This document shows, in pieces, positions 56,557 to 64,000 of a DNA stretch of 64,000 nt. Below the pieces are notes generated by a model, which made no database searches, had not been told where the DNA came from, and saw only the letters and a program-made list of their open reading frames with translations. The stretch's first letter is position 1; each line of letters begins with the position of its first letter. The translations under genes were made by a program, and so were the position numbers. The stretch is from Allorhizobium ampelinum S4 (GTDB taxonomy: Bacteria; Pseudomonadota; Alphaproteobacteria; Rhizobiales; Rhizobiaceae): the NCBI RefSeq assembly GCF_000016285.1, contig NC_011989.1:2979001-3043000 (forward strand), in the 5' to 3' direction.

Positions 56557-57726
56557 ATGCACTCAGGTCTGCGGGACGCATGGAAGCATCTGATCCCCGA
56601 CGTGACGCCGATCAGTTCTTCAGAACAGGCCCGCTCCGCCCTCGGCGCGGCGCTGGGCATTCTGGTGACTGGCGTCATCAGTGCCTTTTTGCTGGGATAT
56701 TTTTTGCCGGAGCAAGCTGCAAGCCTGCCGGTGCTGATCGCGCCGATGGGAGCCTCCGCCGTGCTGCTGTTTGCTGTCCCCACCAGTCCGCTTGCCCAAC
56801 CCTGGTCAATCCTGGGCGGCAATCTTTGCGCGGCACTGATTGGTGTAACCGTGGCGCAATGGGTGCCGGATCTGCTGCTTGCCAGCGCGCTGGCCATTGG
56901 CGGTGCGATTGCCGCGATGATTGCGTTGCGCTGCCTGCATCCGCCAAGCGGCGCCATCGCGCTGACTGCCGTGCTCGGCGGTCCGGGCATTCATGCGCTC
57001 GGCTATGGCTTCGTGCTCTGGCCGGTGGCTTGCAACTCCCTGCTGCTTCTGGCCAGCGCGCTGCTCTATAACCGGCTTGCGGGCCGCCGTTATCCGCATC
57101 GCGCCAAGCCTGCTTTGCCGCAAACGCCCGGCATTGCTGATACCGCAGGCTTCCAGCGTCGCGATCTCGATGACGTCCTGAAGGATTACGATGCCTTTCT
57201 CGACATCGACCGCGACGATCTGGAGGATATCCTGCGCCGCACCGAGCTGCGTGCCTATCGCCGTCGCAGCAGCCATACGACCTGCGGCGCGGTGATGATT
57301 GCGGGCGTTGCCGCCCTCTCCCCGGATACGACGCTGAGCGAGGCGCTGCACCGCCTGCGCCAAAGCCGCGTCAAGGCGTTGCCGGTGACCGCCGAAGACG
57401 CCACCATTCTCGGCATCGTCACCCAGACTGACCTGATGGACAAGGCAAGCTGGTCACGGGGCAGGCCGATGATCGGTCTTGGCCGACGGCTGGCGCTGGC
57501 CTTGCAAGGCGCCTCTGCGCCAAACGGCACGGTCAAGGACATCATGACCACACCAGTGCGCACCGTCACGCCAGATGCACCGCTATCTGAAGCCATCGTC
57601 ACCTTCGCCGAAGCGGCCCTGCATCATTTGCCTGTCATCAACGCCCAGGCAAAGCTGATCGGCATGATCGCCCAAACGGATGTCTTGATGGCCATGGTGC
57701 AGGCGTCGAACCAAAAAGCAAGATAG
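56557..57726 (+). CDS. HPP-family membrane protein with two CBS domains
   Basis: 389 aa. The N-terminal HPP domain has four or so transmembrane segments (ALGAALGILVTGVISAFLLGYF, LPVLIAPMGASAVLLFAVPTSPLAQPWSILGGN, CLHPPSGAIALTAVLGG). A soluble C-terminal part has two CBS motifs (MIAGVAALSPDTTLSEALHRLRQSRVKALPVT and DIMTTPVRTVTPDAPLSEAIVTFAEAALHHLPVIN). Probably a regulated transporter; related HPP proteins have been linked to nitrite transport. ATG 56557 is chosen; a TTG at 56524 overlaps the previous reading frame. Confidence 0.88.
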   Translation: MHSGLRDAWKHLIPDVTPISSSEQARSALGAALGILVTGVISAFLLGYFLPEQAASLPVLIAPMGASAVLLFAVPTSPLAQPWSILGGNLCAALIGVTVAQWVPDLLLASALAIGGAIAAMIALRCLHPPSGAIALTAVLGGPGIHALGYGFVLWPVACNSLLLLASALLYNRLAGRRYPHRAKPALPQTPGIADTAGFQRRDLDDVLKDYDAFLDIDRDDLEDILRRTELRAYRRRSSHTTCGAVMIAGVAALSPDTTLSEALHRLRQSRVKALPVTAEDATILGIVTQTDLMDKASWSRGRPMIGLGRRLALALQGASAPNGTVKDIMTTPVRTVTPDAPLSEAIVTFAEAALHHLPVINAQAKLIGMIAQTDVLMAMVQASNQKAR

Positions 57727-57768
57727 GAAAAATCCTTGAGAAGAACGCTTCGTATCAGGCCAGCAGCA

Positions 57769-57868
57769 CATTACAGCGCCGTGCGCCATATATGGTGCAC
57801 GGCGCTGTAATGCTTTATATTTTTGCATAATTTTCTCTTTAAACCGATTCCGGTTTAAAGAATTATGC
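57769..57868. repeat. Composite palindromic element, two hairpins
   Basis: First hairpin: CATTACAGCGCCGTGC (57769-57784) / GCACGGCGCTGTAATG (57797-57812), 16 bp perfect, with a palindromic CCATATATGG core. Second: GCATAATT and CTTTAAACCG pair with CGGTTTAAAG and AATTATGC around ATTC (57825-57868). This pair of motifs resembles a widespread rhizobial intergenic element. It may also terminate the HPP-CBS gene. Confidence 0.7.
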
Positions 57869-57930
57869 AATAAGGCCATAAAAATTCGTTTCCATTCGCT
57901 TATGGGCGGTCCTGCTTTGGAGGAGAGGCG

Positions 57931-58257
57931 ATGCTTTTTGTGATGGCGATCATGTTGGCTGCGGCACAAACGCCAGACTTCCCTGCACCACCAACCCCCT
58001 GCGCGCAAGCCAAGGCGACCGATACCGCGCCAGCAGATCAACTCGAATTGCTGGACCAATTTAGAGCTCATCTTGCCAAGGCCGATCTGGAACGATTGGA
58101 CCAGGCGCTTCCACGCAGCAGCAATGGTGGGATTGCCCAATGCGATGCTGTCGAGGGAAGTCGCGCATCATGCGAGGTGACGGCCTATATGCCCGCAATT
58201 GAAAACACTGGACTTATGGCTCAATTTCTCGACTTCCTCTGCCCCAAGAAATTCTGA
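57931..58257 (+). CDS. Small secreted protein of unknown function (108 aa)
   Basis: GGAGGAGAGG lies before the ATG. The N-terminus LFVMAIMLAAAQTPDF looks like a signal peptide, cleaved near AAAQ. Three cysteines in the mature part (PCAQAKA, AQCDAVEG and ASCEVTA) and a fourth near the C-terminus (FLCPKKF) could form two disulfides. No family recognised. Flanked on both sides by repeat-like palindromes. Confidence 0.6.
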   Translation: MLFVMAIMLAAAQTPDFPAPPTPCAQAKATDTAPADQLELLDQFRAHLAKADLERLDQALPRSSNGGIAQCDAVEGSRASCEVTAYMPAIENTGLMAQFLDFLCPKKF

Positions 58258-58376
58258 ATGCAGTCATCCACCATAGTTGGTACACGGCGCTGTCGGCAGC
58301 GTACAAATTTGCAGCGGTTTTACGATAAACCACAGACCTCAAGCATGAAAAGCAATCCTAAAGCTCGCGCCACAGC

Positions 58377-58532
58377 TTAAGGCCGCACCAGCAGCGTGAC
58401 GGTCCAGATGATAAAGGCCAGTACGGCAAGCTTCCAGAAGTCGCTGCGCTTTCGAAGGAATGGCAAGCCGAGCGGCCGGATCAGTTGCACGGCCATCGCC
58501 AGGATCAGAAAGGCCGATATTGCCTTGTTCAT
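58377..58532 (-). CDS. Small two-helix membrane protein (51 aa)
   Basis: The frame begins MNKAISAFLILAMAVQLIRP, then a basic loop (FLRKRSD) and a second helix (FWKLAVLAFIIWTVTLLVRP). Two hydrophobic helices separated by a short positively charged turn and a clean start support a real small gene. No strong ribosome-binding site is seen. Function unknown. Confidence 0.6.
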   Translation of the reverse strand: MNKAISAFLILAMAVQLIRPLGLPFLRKRSDFWKLAVLAFIIWTVTLLVRP

Positions 58533-58819
58533 GTCTTTGGTCGCTACCTCTACGAAGCCAACGCATTTTAGCAGGAATGAAGCGCTTGTCCTCGGTCATA
58601 CTGATATCACCGGGCAAAGGGAAGCAGGCTTTGCTTGGCCATCATCTGGCGGTTTGCGCCATACCCCGTAAATAGCTGGAAAATCACCTGCTGTAACGTC
58701 GCAGTAACAACAGTTTGACATATTTCATAAATCGACCCCATTCCGGGGAATAATGGCCCCACGCATTCCGCGCCCTGCCACGCTTGGCCTTCGCCTCGAC
58801 CCGTTCCGAAGTGATTTGC

Positions 58820-60103
58820 ATGACCCGAAATCTGTTTCCCGTCCTCTCCCTCCTGCTTGGCACGCTGTTCCTGTTCCTCGGCAATGGTCTGCACGGACTG
58901 CTTCTGCCGGTGCGCGGCTCGTTTGAAGGCTATTCCAATGAAGTGCTCGGCCTGCTCGGTACATCCTGGGCGGCGGGCTTTGTGCTTGGTTGTTTCATTG
59001 CACCCAAGCTGGTGATGCGGGTCGGCCATGTCCGAGCATTTTCCTGCTTCATCGCGATCATCGCCATCATTTCGCTGATCACCGGCCTGGTCGTCGAACA
59101 ATATTCGTGGGTCGCCCTGCGAACGCTGACCGGCTTTTGCACCGCTGGCACCTCGATGATCATCGAAAGCTGGCTGAATGAGAGGGCCAGCAATGAGAGC
59201 CGTGGCTCGATCTTTTCCTTCTACATTTCCGTCACCCTGTTCGGGGTGGTCGGCGGCCAGATGATGGTGGCCTTCGGCAATATCCACACGCCAACGCTGT
59301 TCATGATCTGCGGCATTCTCTATTGCCTGGCCATGCTGCCCACCACCATGTCCAACGCCGCCTCACCTCAACCGTTGAAATCCGTCAAGCTGGATCTGCC
59401 AAAACTCTATCGAAATTCGCCCGTGTCCTTTGTCGGTATTCTGCTGATCGGCATCGCCAATGGTGCCTATGGAACCTTGGTGGCGGTGTTCGGGGCCCGC
59501 GTCGGCCTGCCGGATGTGATGATCGCCAGCATGTTGAGCGTCACGATCTTTGCCGGTGCTGCCGCCCAGTTTCCGGCTGGCCGTCTGTCCGACCATACGG
59601 ATCGGCGTTATGTTCTGGCTGGCATTGGCTCGGTCGCCCTGGTGGCGGCCCTGCTGCTTCTGGTGCTGCGACCGCAGACCGCCGTTTTCCTGATCCCGCT
59701 TGTGGCGCTTTATGGGGCCGCAGCCAATTCGCTCTATCCGATTGCGGTCGCCCACGCCAATGACTTTGCCGATAGTGGCGATTTCGTCAAAGTGTCCGGC
59801 GGGTTGCTGCTGCTGTTTGGTATCGGTACGATTATCGGCCCGACCATCGGCGGCCCTGTCATGACATGGTTCGGTCCCTATGCATTGTTTGGGGTCACCG
59901 CCACCGCCCATGCTTTGCTGGTTGCCTATGCGATTTTCCGCAGCCGGTTACGCCCGACCCTCACCTCCGAGGAAAAGGAGAATTTTTCCACAGGCCATGG
60001 CCCTGTCTCGACCATGATGGCCACCCCGCAATCGGCAACACTTGACCCAAGAGCTGAACGCATGGACATCAGTGGTGAAGAGCCAGCAAACAAGGAGGCA
60101 TAA
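58820..60103 (+). CDS. Major facilitator superfamily transporter
   Basis: 427 aa with twelve transmembrane segments, beginning RNLFPVLSLLLGTLFLFLGNGLHGLLLPVRG. The loop 2-3 and 8-9 signature-like segments (CFIAPKLVMRVGHVRAF, GRLSDHTDRRYVLAG) are visible. The group resembles YcaD/YfkF-like sugar-phosphate or drug exporters; the substrate is unknown. ATG 58820 is chosen, since upstream codons from a TTG at 58784 look non-coding. DUF1192 follows after 3 nt. Confidence 0.9.
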   Translation: MTRNLFPVLSLLLGTLFLFLGNGLHGLLLPVRGSFEGYSNEVLGLLGTSWAAGFVLGCFIAPKLVMRVGHVRAFSCFIAIIAIISLITGLVVEQYSWVALRTLTGFCTAGTSMIIESWLNERASNESRGSIFSFYISVTLFGVVGGQMMVAFGNIHTPTLFMICGILYCLAMLPTTMSNAASPQPLKSVKLDLPKLYRNSPVSFVGILLIGIANGAYGTLVAVFGARVGLPDVMIASMLSVTIFAGAAAQFPAGRLSDHTDRRYVLAGIGSVALVAALLLLVLRPQTAVFLIPLVALYGAAANSLYPIAVAHANDFADSGDFVKVSGGLLLLFGIGTIIGPTIGGPVMTWFGPYALFGVTATAHALLVAYAIFRSRLRPTLTSEEKENFSTGHGPVSTMMATPQSATLDPRAERMDISGEEPANKEA

Positions 60104-60106
60104 GCG

Positions 60107-60301
60107 ATGATGGAAGACCCGGACCGGCCGCGCAAACCACCGGAACACGAGATCGGCTGCGACCTTTCTCTCCTGTCGGCAAGCGAATTGGAGACGCGAA
60201 TCACTTTGCTAAAACAGGAAATCGCCCGTCTCGAAACGGAAAAATCCAGCAAGATGGCGGGAAAAGCGGCAGCTGAATCGCTGTTTCGCCCTTTAAAGTA
60301 G
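60107..60301 (+). CDS. DUF1192 small protein
   Basis: 64 aa: EDPDRPRKPPEHEIGCDLSLLSASELETRITLLKQEIARLETE is the family pattern, with a charged N-terminus, then a short coiled coil. Common in alphaproteobacteria near rcdA (DUF1465); function unknown. Starts 3 nt after the MFS stop and so shares its transcript. Confidence 0.9.
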   Translation: MMEDPDRPRKPPEHEIGCDLSLLSASELETRITLLKQEIARLETEKSSKMAGKAAAESLFRPLK

Positions 60302-60449
60302 CAGGCTATGGTTCAAAATATTACAGCTGCGCAGAATGGTAAAGATCGGGCCGGGAACCCTCGCATGCGGCGGCAAGCAACGCCGTTTTGATCTATCGCG
60401 ATGCAGTATTAACGCAATATTAAGCATTTTATGAGAATGTATAACCTGT

Positions 60450-60547
60450 CCGGTTCTTCTGGATTCAGACAGTTTCACCAAATGGCGATTTGGTCTGATT
60501 TTTCTCCCTGTTTTACCTTGAGAGCCGCTTTTGCGGCTCTTTTTTTA
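60450..60547 (+). ncRNA. Candidate small RNA ending in a strong terminator
   Basis: A hairpin ACCAAAT-GGCG-ATTTGGT (60477-60494), a single-stranded pyrimidine-rich stretch (TTTTTCTCCCTGTTTTACC), then AGAGCCGC-TTTT-GCGGCTCT and seven T (60521-60547). A TATAAC hexamer lies at 60440-60445. The terminator is 220 nt past the DUF1192 stop, longer than an ordinary 3' UTR needs, so an independent sRNA is plausible. A simple operon terminator is the alternative. Confidence 0.45.
60521..60547 (+). terminator. Rho-independent terminator upstream of rcdA
   Basis: AGAGCCGC-TTTT-GCGGCTCT followed by TTTTTTT, an 8-bp perfect stem. Confidence 0.92.
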
Positions 60548-60703
60548 TGCGTTTCGACTTTACCTAAAACTGTGGGAATTAACCCTTTCTTAAGAAACGA
60601 CTTGCGCATTTGGGGTATTGGTAGCATCGTTCACCCATGGAATTGGCGCTGGACTTCGTTAACCGCCGCGCTACGTCAATAAGTGATGCGTAAGACAGGG
60701 AAA

Positions 60704-61225
60704 ATGTCGATGTCGGAACTTGGATTGAATACGGTCAGCTTTGCCGGGCGCGCTGCTTCGTCGTCGCAGTTCAAGGCGACCTATGCAGAAGGCATGGGGC
60801 TGGTCGAAGAAACCGCCGCATATCTCGACGGCCCCGGCCGTTCGGCTGCAAAGGTTCTGCCCCGCATGGCCTCCGTGCTCTATGCAGCTGAATCCATGCG
60901 CCTGACCACACGCCTGATGCAGATGGCCTCCTGGCTTCTTTTGCAGCGCGCGGTCAATAATGGCGAAATGTCGCGCGACCAGGTGATTTCCGAAAAGAGC
61001 AAGGTCCGTCTTGATGGCTTCAACGTCGACCGCAATGCGCCAGGCTGGAACGATCTGCCGGAATCCTTCCGCGACCTGATCGAACGCTCGCTGCGCCTGC
61101 AAAACCGGATTGCCCTGCTTGACCGCGAAATCTATCGCCCGAATGACACATCCATCGTGCCGGACAATGAGAACAGCGTCCAGGCCCAGTTGAACCTGCT
61201 GCGCACGGCCTTCAACGCCAATTGA
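60704..61225 (+). CDS. rcdA: Regulator of CtrA degradation RcdA (DUF1465)
   Basis: 173 aa from ATG 60704. Three-helix-bundle protein with SFAGRAASSSQFKATYAEGMGLVEETAAYLDGPGR, MRLTTRLMQMASWLLLQRAV and WNDLPESFRDLIERSLRLQNRIALLDREIY. In Caulobacter RcdA is an adaptor for ClpXP proteolysis of CtrA in the cell cycle. AGGG precedes ATG 60704; ATG 60710 has better spacing, and ATG 60686 is also in frame. Confidence 0.9.
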   Translation: MSMSELGLNTVSFAGRAASSSQFKATYAEGMGLVEETAAYLDGPGRSAAKVLPRMASVLYAAESMRLTTRLMQMASWLLLQRAVNNGEMSRDQVISEKSKVRLDGFNVDRNAPGWNDLPESFRDLIERSLRLQNRIALLDREIYRPNDTSIVPDNENSVQAQLNLLRTAFNAN

Positions 61226-61287
61226 TGTTTTTTCAATAATCAGGTCACAGGCATCCGGACGGCGCTGCATGTTGACATCGGATTTCT

Positions 61288-61320
61288 AAACCCGGCTCTG
61301 CCCAGCAGTGCCGGGTTTTT
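61288..61320 (+). terminator. Terminator after rcdA
   Basis: AAACCCGGC / GCCGGGTTT 9-bp stem with a 13-nt loop and TTTTT, about 60 nt past rcdA. Confidence 0.85.
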
Positions 61321-61366
61321 CGCGTAAAATCCGATGTGCCAAAAAGGCGCTGAAAATCAGCCCAAA

Positions 61367-61402
61367 CCAAAAAGGCCCGGTCACAAGACCGGGCCTTTTT
61401 GG
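61367..61402. terminator. Bidirectional terminator after rpmE
   Basis: Perfect 16-bp stem CCAAAAAGGCCCGGTC / GACCGGGCCTTTTTGG with loop ACAA. Serves the - strand rpmE gene and backs up the rcdA terminator. Confidence 0.9.
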
Positions 61403-61422
61403 AAAGACATACAAGCGATGAC

Positions 61423-61644
61423 TTAGAGGCCGAGGCCGCCGAAACGCTTGTTGAACTTGGAGAGACGGCCGCCGCGGTCCATGAGCTGCTGGTTGCCGCC
61501 GGTCCAGGCCGGGTGCGACTTGGAGTCGATGTCGAGGTTCATGACCTGACCTTCAGTGCCCCAGGTCGAAAATGTTTCGTACTCGGTGCCATCGGTCATG
61601 ACGACCTTGATCTTGTGGTATTCGGGATGAATGTTAGCCTTCAT
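61423..61644 (-). CDS. rpmE: 50S ribosomal protein L31
   Basis: 73 aa, [29 protein letters not shown]...[28 protein letters not shown]31 of the type without zinc-binding cysteines (C-minus), which works without zinc. Followed by a strong terminator. Confidence 0.97.
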   Translation of the reverse strand: MKANIHPEYHKIKVVMTDGTEYETFSTWGTEGQVMNLDIDSKSHPAWTGGNQQLMDRGGRLSKFNKRFGGLGL

Positions 61645-61834
61645 GACGGTCTTCCTGATGTGCCGGGGGGTCTATTTGCCGCAATTGCGTCAGCCGACCC
61701 AATTCAATACATGAAGCCGGAGACTGGTAATGTCGCGGGCTTCCCAATTTGATGGGCTGCCTATACATGAAGGTCGCAGGGATAACAAGGCCCCCAGCGC
61801 ATAAGCTGGGATGGCAGGGGCGGAGTACGGATCA

Positions 61835-63637
61835 GTGTCGGAAAACCAAGAACGCCAGGCAAAATCGAGCCGTAGTCTGAAGCCTCTCGCCAGGCTTAAC
61901 CCTTACCTGATGCGGTATCGCGGCATGGCATTGGCCGCCTTGGTGTTTCTGGCTCTGGCTGCCGTGACCACGCTGGCGCTACCGCTGGCCGTGCGCCGGA
62001 TGATCGACCACGGCATGGCCTCTGCCGATGCCGGCTTCATCAACAAGTATTTTGCCATGCTGATCGTTCTGGCGCTGATCATGGCCGCTTCCAGCGCGCT
62101 GCGCTATTATTATGTCATCACCATTGGCGAGCGGATCGTCTCGGACATCAGGCGCGAAGTGTTCGATCATGTCAGCCGCCTGTCGCCTGCGTTTTTCGAC
62201 GTCAACCAATCCGGCGAAATTGTCTCGCGGCTGACAGCCGATGCCACCCAGATCAAATCCGCCGTTGGCGCCAGCGCTTCTGTGGCATTGCGCAACATCA
62301 TCATGTGTTTTGGCGCCATGGGCATGATGATCTATACCAGCCCGAAACTGTCGGTCATGGTGCTGGCTGCCATTCCCGTTATCGTCTTTCCGCTGATTGC
62401 CTTTGGCCGCTCCGTGCGGCGCCGCTCCCGCCTTGCCCAGGACAGGCTAGCGGAGGCCGCAGCCTTTGCAGGCGAGAGTATTGGGGCTGCCCGTACCGTC
62501 CAGGCCTTTAATGGCGAAGCCGCCGCCAGCGCCCGCTACGGCGCTGCCGTCGAACAGGCTTTCCAGGCCGCCCGTATCGCCACCCGCTCGCGCGCCATCC
62601 TGACCGGGGTAGCCATCACGCTGGTGTTCGGCAGCATTGTCGGCGTGCTCTGGTATGGCGCCCAAAGCGTGCTGGCCGGAACGCTGTCAGCGGGAACCCT
62701 GGGCCAGTTCCTGCTCTATTCCGTCATCGCCGCCTCATCGCTTGGCCAATTGTCTGAGGTCTGGGGTGAATTGATGCAGGCGGGTGGGGCCGCCGAACGG
62801 CTGACGGAACTGCTGGCCGAGGTCTCTGCCGTGCAATCGCCTGATCATCCAAAGCCCTTGCCCACCCCCGCGCGTGGCGAAGTGTGGTTTGAGAATGTCG
62901 AGTTTTCTTATCCCAGCCGCCCGGGACGCTCTGCCGTCAAAGGCCTCAGCTTTGCCGTCGATGCCGGGGAAACCGTGGCGATCGTCGGACCATCAGGCGC
63001 AGGTAAAAGCACGATCTTCTCGCTGATCCTGCGCTTCTACGACCCGACAAGCGGGCGCATCTGTCTTGATGGAAGTGATCTGCGCGATGTGTCAACGGAG
63101 GCACTGCGCGGCAGCATTGCCATCGTACCCCAGGACGTGACGATCTTTTCTGGCACGATCCACGATAATATTGCCTTCAGCTGCCCCGATGCCAGCCGCG
63201 AGGCCGTCATCAAAGCGGCTCGCGCCGCCCAGGCCACGGAATTCATCGACCGGCTGGAGCGTGGCTATGACACTGAAGTGGGTGAACGCGGTATCACGCT
63301 TTCAGGCGGCCAGCGTCAACGCATCGCCATTGCCCGCGCTATCCTGAAGGATGCGCCGGTGCTGCTGCTGGACGAGGCCACCTCGGCGCTGGATGCCGAA
63401 AGCGAGACCCTGGTTCAAAAAGCCCTGGACGAGCTGATGAAATCGCGCACCACCATCGTCATCGCCCATCGGCTGGCCACCGTGCTAAAGGCGGACCGGA
63501 TTCTTGTCATCGACGATGGCAAGGTGGTGGAACAGGGCACCCACCAAAGCCTGATCCAGCAGGGCGGCATCTATGCCCGGCTGGCCCGGCTGCAATTCCA
63601 GAGCGGAGCGCAGGATTTCCTGGCAGAAGCGAAGTAA
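61835..63637 (+). CDS. ABC exporter, fused permease and ATPase (ABCB/MsbA-like)
   Basis: 600 aa from GTG 61835, which has GGAG 9 nt upstream; ATG 61811 is also possible. Six transmembrane helices (for example YRGMALAALVFLALAAVTTLALPLAV) with GERIVSDIRREVFDHVSRLSPAFFD at the coupling region. The ATPase has Walker A GPSGAGKSTIF, signature LSGGQRQRIAIARAIL, Walker B VLLLDEATSALD and H-loop IVIAHRL. A homodimeric lipid or drug exporter by family; the substrate is unknown. Confidence 0.93.
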   Translation: MSENQERQAKSSRSLKPLARLNPYLMRYRGMALAALVFLALAAVTTLALPLAVRRMIDHGMASADAGFINKYFAMLIVLALIMAASSALRYYYVITIGERIVSDIRREVFDHVSRLSPAFFDVNQSGEIVSRLTADATQIKSAVGASASVALRNIIMCFGAMGMMIYTSPKLSVMVLAAIPVIVFPLIAFGRSVRRRSRLAQDRLAEAAAFAGESIGAARTVQAFNGEAAASARYGAAVEQAFQAARIATRSRAILTGVAITLVFGSIVGVLWYGAQSVLAGTLSAGTLGQFLLYSVIAASSLGQLSEVWGELMQAGGAAERLTELLAEVSAVQSPDHPKPLPTPARGEVWFENVEFSYPSRPGRSAVKGLSFAVDAGETVAIVGPSGAGKSTIFSLILRFYDPTSGRICLDGSDLRDVSTEALRGSIAIVPQDVTIFSGTIHDNIAFSCPDASREAVIKAARAAQATEFIDRLERGYDTEVGERGITLSGGQRQRIAIARAILKDAPVLLLDEATSALDAESETLVQKALDELMKSRTTIVIAHRLATVLKADRILVIDDGKVVEQGTHQSLIQQGGIYARLARLQFQSGAQDFLAEAK

Positions 63638-63641
63638 CCCA

Positions 63642-64000
63642 TCAGGACGGGCTGGCCGCGACAACATTGCGGCCCGCCACCCGGCCGGAAAACAGGCAGC
63701 CGCCGAGAAACGTGCCTTCCAGCGCATTATAGCCGTGCATTCCGCCACCGCCAAAGCCTGAGACCTCGCCTGCCGCATAAAGGCCCGGCACCGGCTCGCC
63801 GGACATTTCCAGCACCCGGCCCTCAAGGTCGGTTTGCAAGCCACCCAGCGTCTTGCGGGTCAGGATATGCAGGCGCACGGCGATCAGTGGCCCCTTGGCA
63901 GGATCGAGCAGCCGATGTGGTGACGCGGTGCGCATCAGTTTATCGCCAAGATAGTGCCGCGCCCCACGAATGGCGGTGATTTGCGCATCCTTGCTGAAGG
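63642..64000 (-). CDS. FAD-binding dehydrogenase (partial, N-terminal part outside window)
   Basis: Only the C-terminal about 119 codons are present: KDAQITAIRGARHYLGDKL, GPLIAVRLHILTRKTLGGLQTDLEGRVLEMSGEPVPGLYAAGEVSGFGGGGMHGYNALEGTFLGGCLFSGRVAGR. The GLYAAGEVSG..NALEGTFLGGCLFSGR block is the conserved C-terminal FAD-binding segment of the fumarate reductase/ketosteroid dehydrogenase-like flavoproteins. Substrate unknown. Converges on the ABC exporter gene with 4 nt between the stops. Confidence 0.85.
   Translation of the reverse strand, partial: FSKDAQITAIRGARHYLGDKLMRTASPHRLLDPAKGPLIAVRLHILTRKTLGGLQTDLEGRVLEMSGEPVPGLYAAGEVSGFGGGGMHGYNALEGTFLGGCLFSGRVAGRNVVAASPS

Larger units (their letters stand above)
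60302..60703. other. Intergenic region between DUF1192 and rcdA, 402 nt
   Basis: No convincing protein gene. It contains a candidate small RNA with a strong terminator (60450-60547) and, after it, the rcdA promoter region. Confidence 0.55.

Noticed and set aside
58339..58617. 92-codon - strand frame beside the MFS gene
   Set aside because: Conflicts with the better supported 51-residue two-helix protein in another frame; no hydrophobic or family pattern.
60431..60682. 83-codon frame upstream of rcdA
   Set aside because: It runs through a strong rho-independent terminator, so it is very unlikely to be translated.

Overview
The window reads as a chromosomal segment of an alphaproteobacterium of the Rhizobiaceae (Agrobacterium/Allorhizobium/Rhizobium type). 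Support for this comes from the ybgC-tolQRAB-pal-cpoB-tilS-ftsH-glmM block, the DUF4164-zapA-6S RNA arrangement, a serC leader element, rcdA (DUF1465) with DUF1192, a class I fructose-bisphosphate aldolase, mosaic palindromic repeats of RIME type, and high-GC codon use. I see no rRNA, tRNA, CRISPR array, insertion sequence, plasmid or phage gene.

Layout. 1-5145: hydroxamate siderophore uptake (fhuD partial, fhuC, an AraC-type regulator, a TonB-dependent receptor), with two candidate iron-responsive operators. 5196-8346: a BcsN-like lipoprotein, a small SLT-type lipoprotein, repeats and a Tim44-domain protein. 8465-11011: cytochrome bd-type oxidase cydAB with an overlapping 44-residue DUF2474 gene. 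11219-14150: serA and serC with a serC RNA leader. 14347-18080: DoxX protein, sterol desaturase-like hydroxylase, outer-membrane barrel, LLM oxidoreductase. 18286-24114: ruvC-ruvA, a VapBC-type toxin-antitoxin pair, ruvB, then metallophosphoesterase, two Nudix genes, DinB-like protein and ybgC. 24566-35352: tolQRAB-pal-cpoB, tilS, ftsH, glmM. 35452-39806: YebC, a flavin-binding protein, an MBL hydrolase and a K+/H+ antiporter. 40096-43720: an accessory stretch with a RIME element, an AT-rich two-gene cassette, a small membrane protein, a strongly structured non-coding region and another repeat. 43721-55449: central carbon genes (gap, tkt, pgk, fba) interleaved with zapA, 6S RNA, a PaiB-like protein, a chemoreceptor, 5-FCL and a YmdB-type phosphoesterase. 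55610-64000: a PhzF gene with an in-frame stop, an HPP-CBS protein, small genes, an MFS transporter, DUF1192, rcdA, rpmE, an ABC exporter and a partial flavoprotein.

How the genes work together. The fhu genes bring ferric hydroxamates across both membranes. TolQRA-TolB-Pal-CpoB form the envelope constriction machine. RuvABC resolves Holliday junctions. SerC and SerA give serine. Gap, Pgk, Tkt and Fba serve glycolysis/gluconeogenesis and the pentose phosphate pathway.

Most notable observations: a complete AbrB/PIN toxin-antitoxin pair wedged between ruvA and ruvB and coupled to ruvB by an ATGA overlap; an AT-rich cassette coding for a DUF4365-like putative nuclease plus a 71-residue protein; a five-hairpin non-coding region at 43022-43253; a PhzF gene split by one amber codon; and a dispersed palindrome found upstream of tolQ and after the lytic transglycosylase gene, with a possible remnant at the fhuC start. 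All calls come from reading the sequence only; no database search was run.
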